Positions 6,701-10,968 of a stretch of 10,968 bases of DNA are shown one piece after another (position 1 is the first letter of the stretch; each line of letters begins with the position of its first letter). Made by a program: the position numbers and the translations under genes. Source of the stretch: Cruorifilaria tuberocauda (taxonomy: Eukaryota > Nematoda > Chromadorea > Rhabditida > Onchocercidae); contig JABVXU010001062.1 of NCBI GenBank assembly GCA_013365365.1, forward strand, positions 1 through 10,968, given 5' to 3'. The notes below the pieces were generated by a model. That model did not search any database and had not been told where the DNA came from. It saw only the letters and a list, made by a program, of their open reading frames with translations.

Positions 6701-8776
6701 CAATAATACGTATCGATCGTTCGTTACCATCATCTATCATCCATATACCATTTTGAGGATGATGATAATAGAGATTGTCGAAGGAGAAGTATATTATCAT
6801 TATCATTATCATCATCAGTATCATTATCACCATTATCATCATCATCATTATCTAGCAACTTATCACCTAATCCCTCATCCATGCGAATTTTTCATTGTAT
6901 ACCACCAGCAATTAATGCGGAATGGCAATCATTGCATCAACATATCACCAAGCAGATGGCAATTTTTTCACTTGTGAGTGTATCACTGATAATACAACTT
7001 ATCATTACTTATCACTGATAACTACTTATCTCCTTATCACTATTAACTATTAAAATTTCACTTTATAACCCTTTGATCTTTCGGTTTGTTTTAATTTTTA
7101 ATTTTCTCAGCAGTAAAGTAAATTAGATGAAAATTTGACATCACTTGATTATACCATTAATCAATTTTTCAAACTTATCACTTCTAAGATTATCAATGAA
7201 TGGAAGAGTAGTAGGAATAGAAGTAAATTAATCAAGAATGCAAAGTTATATAATTTTCAGCAGTGATAAGTTTTTTTTTTTTTTTGCTGATTAGATAAGA
7301 ACTTTAAAATTATCACAGTGCAGAAATTTCGCATGTTTACAAGGTTGACAATTCTTCATTATCATTTTATGTTTAATTAAAATGTGTAAATTTTTAATTG
7401 AAAGAATAAACAACCTGATAACTATTTATCAGGTTACTTTTAATTAGTTAACAAAGTTTGCATGATACTGTTAATAACTTATCACTTGATAACAAAATTC
7501 AGATAGTATGCTTTCTTATCAGTCTATCATATACACAAACAATTTCTCTATATCATTCATATGCTGTGAAAAATTTTTCGAAATTTTTCAAAAAATTTAA
7601 ATTGCTTTAGTTTGCTTCATTTTCATTCACACTCCAAGAGTTTTCATATCCGGAAAATCTCGGGAATTTGAAAATTTAATTTCTGAAAAGGATAAGAAAA
7701 AAAAATTTTGATCACTGATATTTCTGATTTTATCAATTTAATACTCTTTTTAAGTCTAATTATAATAGGAGTAATTTAAGCGTTAAAATTTTTACTCTTA
7801 TACTTTTACTTATCATTTTTGTATGATATGATAATTTACTAGCAAAAGTAAGAGGATAATGACTTGCAGTAAATTAACAACAATGTATTTAGATTATTTG
7901 GAAGTTTTTTGAAGAATCTTTTGTTGATAAAGTGATAAGTTTATAGCGAAAGGATAAGAATGACGTAAATTACGTCATGATAAATGAATTTTAAAAGTCT
8001 CTAATTTCTCATTTTATCAATTTGAAAAAATTTCTCAAATCTATTGTTTAAAGATTATTTAAGCTTACAATAATACAATAATGAAGTAAATATAATTTAA
8101 GCTTACAATAATTTAGTAACTATAACTTAAGCATACAATAATACAATAATGAAGTAAATATAATTTAAGCTTACAATAATTCAGTAACTATAACTTAAGC
8201 TTACAATAATACAATAATGAAGTAAATATAATTTAAGCTTACAATAATTTAGTAACTATAGGTTAAGCTTACAATAATACAATAATGAAGTAAATATAAT
8301 TTAAGCTTACAATAATTTAGTAACTATAACTTAAGCTTACAATAATACAATGAAGTAAATATAATTTAAGCTTACAATAATTTAGTAACTATAACTTAAG
8401 CTTACAATAATACAATAATGAAGTAAATATAATTTAAGCTTACAATACCTTAGTAACTATAACTTAAGCTTACAATAATATATTAACTATAACTTAAGTT
8501 TACAATAATGCAATAAATACAATCTAACTTTACAATAGTGTAGTAAAGTAAAAAGTTACAAATTCTTGAAATCACTTCACTAAAAATATTTAAATTAAAA
8601 GATCAAAAACATTTAAGGTGCCGGGTGTTGCATTTGATCAATCACCAGCAGCAACGGATGAGGAACGTATGCGAGCATGGGAAACCGGTTATCCGGATTA
8701 TCTCGGAGCTGATGCTTATGATAATATTCAAAAAGCGATCGAACAGGCATTACGAACAAGCAAAGAAATCGATTGA
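3567..8776 (+). CDS. gyg-1: Glycogenin, seven-exon gene (spliced CDS)
   Basis: Glycogenin is the self-glucosylating glycosyltransferase (family GT8) that primes glycogen synthesis in the cytosol, using UDP-glucose and Mn2+, and then hands the primer to glycogen synthase. Joining 3567-3706, 4268-4442, 4948-5110, 5385-5524, 6432-6566, 6758-6973 and 8618-8776 gives 1128 nt with consistent phases and a 375-residue protein, slightly longer than usual for the family. Visible motifs: N-terminal strand [17 protein letters not shown] (5-21), Lys85, metal-binding DAD (101-103), [15 protein letters not shown] (127-141), DGGDQG (159-164), the acceptor Tyr194 in [16 protein letters not shown] (211-219) and the C-terminal synthase-binding segment (344-360). 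The start at 3567 fits the family N-terminus and sits 9 nt after a TTTGCAG acceptor. The symbol follows C. elegans usage. Identity is very sure; exon 6 is the weakest part. Confidence 0.95.
3754..4160 (+). repeat. Intron 1 minisatellite, 32/33-bp unit with GATA motif
   Basis: GATAA cores fall at 3757, 3789, 3821, 3854, 3887, 3920, 3953 and 3985, spaced 32-33 bp. The unit is CTGATAAATTGATCATCATA followed by GGTTAATACTTA, with a TACCTCATAGG variant in the middle copies. Diverged copies continue to about 4160. It nearly fills the 561-bp intron 1. Confidence 0.93.
4236..4263. repeat. (ATTA)n microsatellite at the 3' end of intron 1
   Basis: An ATTA tetranucleotide run ends four bases before the exon 2 acceptor (TTTAAAG), taking the place normally held by a T-rich tract. 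Confidence 0.9.
4268..4442 (+). CDS. gyg-1: Glycogenin exon 2
   Basis: Encodes residues 47-105 (exon starts at phase 2, ends at phase 0). It contains [12 protein letters not shown], the [14 protein letters not shown] block with Lys85, and [13 protein letters not shown] carrying the DxD metal/UDP-binding pair Asp101 and Asp103. The acceptor is TTTAAAG directly after a (TTAA)n run, and the donor is GTTAGT. Confidence 0.94.
4443..4947 (+). repeat. Intron 2 (505 bp) with diverged ~80-bp repeat
   Basis: ATATTTATTGTATTTATCGA starts at 4611 and 4689 and a diverged form (ending GTATTCATTGAT) starts at 4774, giving 78-85 bp spacing. Surrounding sequence is made of related TTATTGATTA / TACTTA words. 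No exon is seen. A CTAATCAG/GTGATAAG-like patch occurs near 4870-4920. Confidence 0.6.
4948..5110 (+). CDS. gyg-1: Glycogenin exon 3
   Basis: Encodes residues 106-159 plus the first base of codon 160. It holds [20 protein letters not shown] and the signature [13 protein letters not shown], then NGSFD. The acceptor is CCTACAG and the donor GTATGA. Open reading continues on both sides of the exon, but the conserved part begins exactly at 4948 and stops at the donor; the DGGDQG motif is only completed across the junction with exon 4. Confidence 0.95.
5385..5524 (+). CDS. gyg-1: Glycogenin exon 4 (acceptor tyrosine)
   Basis: Encodes the end of codon 160 through residue 206. It completes the [12 protein letters not shown] motif, whose aspartates 159 and 162 correspond to the catalytic Asp pair of the mammalian enzyme. 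It carries [14 protein letters not shown], in which Tyr194 aligns with the tyrosine that receives the first glucose. The acceptor is TTACAG and the donor GTATAC. Confidence 0.95.
5763..6430 (+). repeat. Intron 4 minisatellite, ~122-bp unit, five copies plus a partial
   Basis: Copies begin at about 5763, 5890, 6012, 6134 and 6257, with a partial at 6391 that runs straight into the exon 5 acceptor. The unit contains CTGATAAGCGATTAGTTTGT, ACATATATATTTGAGTTCAG, TTCTTATCATTCATTTTTC, ACTGATTAAAAAACACATC and a TTATCAGTTCTTTTATCACC end. The internal copies are nearly identical; the first and last are diverged. Each copy has one TGATAA and about three TTATCA sites. Confidence 0.95.
6432..6566 (+). CDS. 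gyg-1: Glycogenin exon 5
   Basis: Encodes residues 207-251, phase 0 at both ends. [13 protein letters not shown] is the family's last catalytic-domain motif; its His is a metal ligand in the mammalian enzyme. [17 protein letters not shown] matches the helix that closes the domain. The acceptor is ATATTTAG and the donor GTAAGT, the best donor in the gene. The exon directly abuts the 122-bp repeat array of intron 4. Confidence 0.94.
6567..6757 (+). other. Intron 5 (191 bp)
   Basis: This is the shortest intron. It contains three TTATCA sites and a CAACAACAACAA run. Its donor GTAAGT is strong, while the acceptor TTTTGAG is atypical and is chosen because it alone keeps the reading frame. Confidence 0.6.
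6758..6973 (+). CDS. gyg-1: Glycogenin exon 6 (Leu/Ser-rich linker)
   Basis: Encodes residues 252-323, phase 0 at both ends. It opens with an acidic-then-basic stretch ([10 protein letters not shown]). A TTATCA microsatellite follows, read as Leu-Ser repeats (about residues 262-292), then [20 protein letters not shown], which looks like normal protein. The donor GTGAGT is good and joins in frame to exon 7. The acceptor TTTTGAG at 6751-6757 is atypical, but it is the only AG giving the required phase after the upstream in-frame TAA at 6704-6706. The region corresponds to the variable linker between catalytic domain and synthase-binding tail. The 3' half is fairly secure; the exact 5' edge is not. 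Confidence 0.72.
6791..6870 (+). repeat. TTATCA/ATC microsatellite inside exon 6
   Basis: The run is composed of TTATCA hexamers and extra ATC triplets. It reads as Leu-Ser repeats in the glycogenin frame. In this orientation all three + frames stay open, which explains the overlapping open frames on both strands here. Confidence 0.85.
7412..7435. repeat. Perfect 10-bp inverted repeat made of two GATA sites
   Basis: AACCTGATAA, a CTAT spacer, then TTATCAGGTT. The arms are exact reverse complements. Confidence 0.9.
7960..7978. promoter_or_regulatory. Palindromic pair of TGACGTAA (bZIP/CRE-like) sites
   Basis: ATGACGTAAATTACGTCAT is a perfect inverted repeat of 9-bp arms around a single A. 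TGACGTAA is a recognised CREB/ATF- and PAR-bZIP-type site. TGATAA-type sites lie just before (7925-7958) and after it, so the stretch resembles a composite enhancer. Function is inferred. Confidence 0.5.
8061..8535 (+). repeat. Intron 6 higher-order repeat: 68-bp dimer of 38- and 30-bp halves
   Basis: AAGCTT (or a one-base variant) marks each half-unit, at 8061, 8099, 8129, 8167, 8197, 8235, 8265, 8303, 8333, 8368, 8398, 8436, 8466 and 8496. Spacing alternates 38 and 30 bp; one long half is 35 bp and the last step is 30. The long half carries TACAATAATGAAGTAAATAT and the short half TTTAGTAACTATAACTT. Six dimers are present, with decayed copies to about 8535. It contains no GATA hexamers. Confidence 0.95.
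8618..8776 (+). CDS. gyg-1: Glycogenin exon 7 (glycogen synthase-binding tail)
   Basis: Terminal exon encoding residues 324-375 and the TGA stop. [20 protein letters not shown] followed by NI matches the conserved C-terminal segment through which glycogenin recruits glycogen synthase. The acceptor is ATTTAAG after a 1.64-kb intron. Another frame is also open here, but only this one carries the family motif. Confidence 0.95.
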   Translation: MPGVAFDQSPAATDEERMRAWETGYPDYLGADAYDNIQKAIEQALRTSKEID

Positions 8777-8822
8777 TTATTTCGATTTGCAACGAAAAAA
8801 ATCAAAGTGATCAGAGAGAAAA

Positions 8823-8828
8823 AATAAG
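8823..8828 (+). promoter_or_regulatory. gyg-1: Possible poly(A) signal variant AATAAG
   Basis: AATAAG lies 47 nt after the glycogenin stop and is followed by a T-rich stretch. A canonical AATAAA occurs further down at 9179-9184. Either could serve, and AT-rich sequence makes chance matches common. Confidence 0.25.
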
Positions 8829-8942
8829 CATAATTCTTTTTGTAATTAAACTTTAATTAAGTTTTTAATTAAAAATTCAAAAAATTTTCCCAATTTTATA
8901 TCCCATTTGGAATGATAATTTTTCAGTTTCTCTTTTTTTTTT

Positions 8943-9025
8943 CAAAATTAAATCTTATGAAATTTACAATTCAGTAAAATTTAAATCTTTAATTTGAATT
9001 TGTAAATTTTTAAGATTTAATTTTG
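8943..9025. repeat. Long near-perfect inverted repeat (hairpin) downstream of glycogenin
   Basis: CAAAATTAAATCTTA (8943-8957) is the exact reverse complement of 9011-9025. Inside it, AAATTTACAA (8960-8969) pairs with TTGTAAATTT and TTC pairs with GAA, separated by single-base bulges and one possible G-U pair. The stem totals about 29 bp with a 23-nt loop. It lies about 170 bp past the stop codon and may fall in the 3' UTR. Confidence 0.88.
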
Positions 9026-9050
9026 TGATTGGAAATTTTAATTTACTTTA

Positions 9051-9087
9051 TGATTGATTGAATGATTGATTGATCGATTGATCGATG
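9051..9087. repeat. TGAT/CGAT microsatellite
   Basis: An irregular run of GATTGATT and GATCGATT words. Confidence 0.85.
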
Positions 9088-9342
9088 GGATAAGAAATTT
9101 GGGAGTTTTTTTTTGATTTGTAGAAAGAATAATTTGGAATTTTTCTTTTAATTTATGTTTTTTGCAAATTAAAATTACAATAAATTGGAAATGATTTATA
9201 TTCATACTGTATTTGAGTTTTGAATTAAAGATATTAATTATTGCTTTGACCTTTTCTTTCTTTCAAATCATCAGATTTCAACAAAAATTTTGTTTGTTTG
9301 ATGATGCTAACTTCATGATACTAAGAATTGTAACTTTTCATT

Positions 9343-9800
9343 CATCAGATTCTAGCTGAGACTCATTTCGTAAGATTCTAGTTGAGATCCGATTCATCGG
9401 ATTCTAACTGAGACTCATTTCGTAGGATTCTAGTTGAGATCCGATTCATCAGATTCTTATTGGGATTTAATGCATCAGATCCTAATTGAAATTCAATTCA
9501 TCAGATTCTGTTTGGAATTTAATCTATCAGATTCTAATTAGGATTCAATTCGCTAGATTCTGATTGATTTGATTCGTCAGATTCTGATTGATTTGATTCG
9601 TCAGATTCTGATTGGAATTCAATTCATTAGATTTTAATTGAAATTCAATTCGTGTAATTCTGATCCGATACCAATTGGGATTCAGTTGATCATATTCTAA
9701 TCGAGATTCAATTCATCGGATTCTAATTGATATTCAATTCGTCAGATTCTAATGAGATTCGACTCATCAGATTCTGATTAAGATTCAATTCATTAGATAA
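9343..9800 (+). repeat. 26-bp tandem repeat, about 17 copies
   Basis: A GATTCT core recurs at 9348, 9374, 9400, 9426, 9452, 9478, 9504, 9530 and 9556 (exactly 26 bp apart). It continues at 9580, 9604, 9630, 9656, 9693, 9719, 9745, 9770 and 9796 with small spacing changes. The consensus is near TTCATCAGATTCTAATTGAG followed by ATTCAA. The first four copies show a 52-bp dimer pattern (ACTCATTTCGT alternating with ATCCGATTCATC). Confidence 0.95.
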
Positions 9801-10548
9801 AGTTTATAGTATTTTAATTAAATAATTTAAGTATATTATTCATAGAATAAGAAAAAAAGTAAAAATTATTCGCCGTTTTTACTAAATTCTTCGATTTCGA
9901 ATTAATATTAATTTTATTTCAATTTCCTTTTTTAAATTCTTTTTTTTTTCAATTTAAAGCAAATCATTGTTCAAATTTTAAAGAAAAATACAATTTATTA
10001 TATTAAAATTATAAATTCTAAGGGTTTAATTCTATTATCGAATTAAATCAATTCCAATCAAATAAATTATCAAACATACCATGATTAAATTTAGCTAATT
10101 TAAATTGAATTTAAATTGATTATAAGATGGATATGATGATGCTTGCATGAAAAAGAAATACTTGAGGCTATTTAGAAAGTTTTACCCTTCGTTGACAAAT
10201 AAATTCGTATTACGTCATCCATTGCTTTAATTTTCTTCCATTCATTAACTTTAATTATGAAAACTTTAATTACAGCAAATTTTGCATTAGCATAATCATT
10301 TAATGAAAGCATAAGCATTCAATGCATGCAAATGATATTACATTGATAATTCGCGAAATGATTAAATATTAAAATTAATTTAAAATTTCAATTTATCTAT
10401 TTTCAAGTATTTTTCTTTTGTTTCAATTATAAGAAAAATTATTGTTAACAAAGTTTGATGAAATACATTAATTTTACATAATGAAAAAATTTAATTACAA
10501 TTAATTTATAATCGAAATTTCATTTCTTTGTTTTAATTCATAAATAGT
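9801..10548. other. AT-rich intergenic stretch between convergent genes
   Basis: No exon is supported. It would contain the 3' UTR of the - strand gene near 10548. Two site clusters stand out: TTACGTCAT at 10210-10218, and a GCAT-rich group at 10280-10335 with a perfect octamer ATGCAAAT at 10326-10333. Confidence 0.5.
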
Positions 10549-10613
10549 TCATGAAATGGTACAGCAACCGCAGCATTTCTTGCCTTTCTTACCTTTCTTC
10601 TCTGATTTTGTAC
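10549..10613 (-). CDS. Terminal exon of a - strand gene; Lys/Cys-rich CAAX-like tail
   Basis: On the - strand an AG at 10615-10614 (context TTAATTAAG) is followed by an open frame to a TGA at 10551-10549. The peptide is TKSEKKGKKGKKCCGCCTIS, preceded by one residue split across the junction. An in-frame TAA lies immediately upstream of the AG, so this can only be a spliced 3' exon (phase 1 start). It stands out as a GC-richer, strongly biased patch in AT-rich DNA. The end C-T-I-S fits a CAAX prenylation box (X=Ser suggests farnesyl), with nearby cysteines that could be palmitoylated and a polybasic stretch. That is the membrane-anchor layout of Ras/Rho-type GTPases and other lipidated proteins. 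The family is not recognised; the rest of the gene lies beyond the right edge. Confidence 0.6.
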
Positions 10614-10631
10614 CTTAATTAATAATTCATT

Positions 10632-10968
10632 TTTAATCATTTATTAATTTTTACTCATGGAATTTATTCCATTCAATTATTTAGTAATTTGTATTTGTGG
10701 AATTTATTTAATTCAATTATTTACTAATTTATATTTATGGAATTCATTTTATTCAATTACTTATTAATCTACATTTATTAAATTTATTAAATTCAATTAC
10801 TTATTAATTTATATTTACCATAAACAGAAGTAATTATTAATTTATATTTTTTGTTAATTTCTATTTATGAAATTTATTAAATTCAATTATTTATTAATTT
10901 CTACTTATAAATTTTGTTAAATTCAATTATTTATTTATTAATATTTAAAGAATATATTAAATTCAATT
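10632..10968. repeat. 40-bp tandem repeat running off the right edge
   Basis: ATTCAATT recurs at 10671, 10711, 10751, 10791, 10881, 10921 and 10961: exact 40-bp steps except for one 90-bp step holding a 10-bp insertion-type irregularity around 10817-10850. The unit is near TTATTAATTTATATTTATGG plus AATTTATTAA and ATTCAATTAC. It probably sits in the last intron of the - strand gene. Confidence 0.93.

Larger units (their letters stand above)
6974..8060 (+). other. Intron 6, unique 5' part with GATA sites, a hairpin and a bZIP palindrome
   Basis: No exon is supported. The part contains many TTATCA/TGATAA sites (6980-7050, 7260-7510, 7800-7990), a poly-T run at 7269-7285, an inverted GATA pair at 7412-7435 and the palindrome at 7960-7978. 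A GC-richer patch at 7632-7670 shows no protein similarity that I can recognise. Confidence 0.6.

Noticed and set aside
6651..6977. Overlapping open frames on both strands around exon 6 (Tyr/His-rich and Met/Ile-rich)
   Set aside because: They are other-frame readings of the TTATCA microsatellite, which lacks stops in most frames; only the Leu/Ser frame joins the glycogenin exons.
7632..7670. Possible extra exon in intron 6 (GC-richer patch with TATCCGGAAAATCTCGGG)
   Set aside because: Exons 6 and 7 already join in frame, the patch has no clear acceptor and donor pair, and in the tried frame it hits a stop quickly.
8625..8810. 61-residue + strand open frame over the last exon
   Set aside because: It is a shifted reading of glycogenin exon 7, whose own frame carries the conserved tail.

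Overview
The window is eukaryotic and looks nematode, most likely from a filarial worm (Onchocercidae). That assignment is inference from four things: very AT-rich non-coding DNA, short coding exons with GT/AG introns, TTTAG/TTAAG-type 3' splice sites, and a conserved metazoan gene. No species can be named from the sequence alone.

The main gene is a complete glycogenin (C. elegans gyg-1 / human GYG1 family; glycosyltransferase family 8) on the + strand. It can be assembled from seven exons whose phases all fit: 3567-3706, 4268-4442, 4948-5110, 5385-5524, 6432-6566, 6758-6973 and 8618-8776. The spliced CDS is 1128 nt, giving 375 residues. It keeps the D-A-D metal site, the DGGDQG motif, the Tyr that receives the first glucose (Tyr194), the HFLG..KPW motif and the C-terminal glycogen-synthase-binding segment (W..G..DY.GAD..DNI). 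Exon 6 is the least certain exon because its acceptor is TTTTGAG and half of it is a Leu/Ser low-complexity stretch.

A second gene ends in the window on the - strand. Its terminal exon (10549-10613) encodes a Lys-rich, Cys-rich tail ending in a CAAX-like box (CTIS), and the rest lies beyond the right edge. The two genes converge tail to tail with about 1.8 kb between their stop codons.

The rest is non-coding and unusually rich in tandem repeats. From left to right: a TG/TA microsatellite (1-49), a ~75-bp repeat (212-505), a TTATCAG array (801-828), an inverted-repeat region (1131-1290), a ~154-bp duplication (1815-2170), a 32-bp GATA array just upstream of the gene (3127-3318), a related 32/33-bp GATA array in intron 1 (3754-4160), a ~80-bp repeat in intron 2, a 122-bp repeat in intron 4, a 38+30-bp higher-order repeat in intron 6, a hairpin downstream of the gene (8943-9025), a 26-bp repeat (9343-9800) and a 40-bp repeat running off the right end (10632-10968).

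The most striking pattern is the hexamer TGATAA/TTATCA, the core GATA-factor site. It recurs roughly a hundred times by eye between about 200 and 8000, in unrelated repeat families, single-copy DNA and even coding exon 6. It almost disappears in the equally AT-rich last 3 kb. Whether this is a real GATA-factor platform over the glycogenin locus or a by-product of repeat growth cannot be settled from the sequence.
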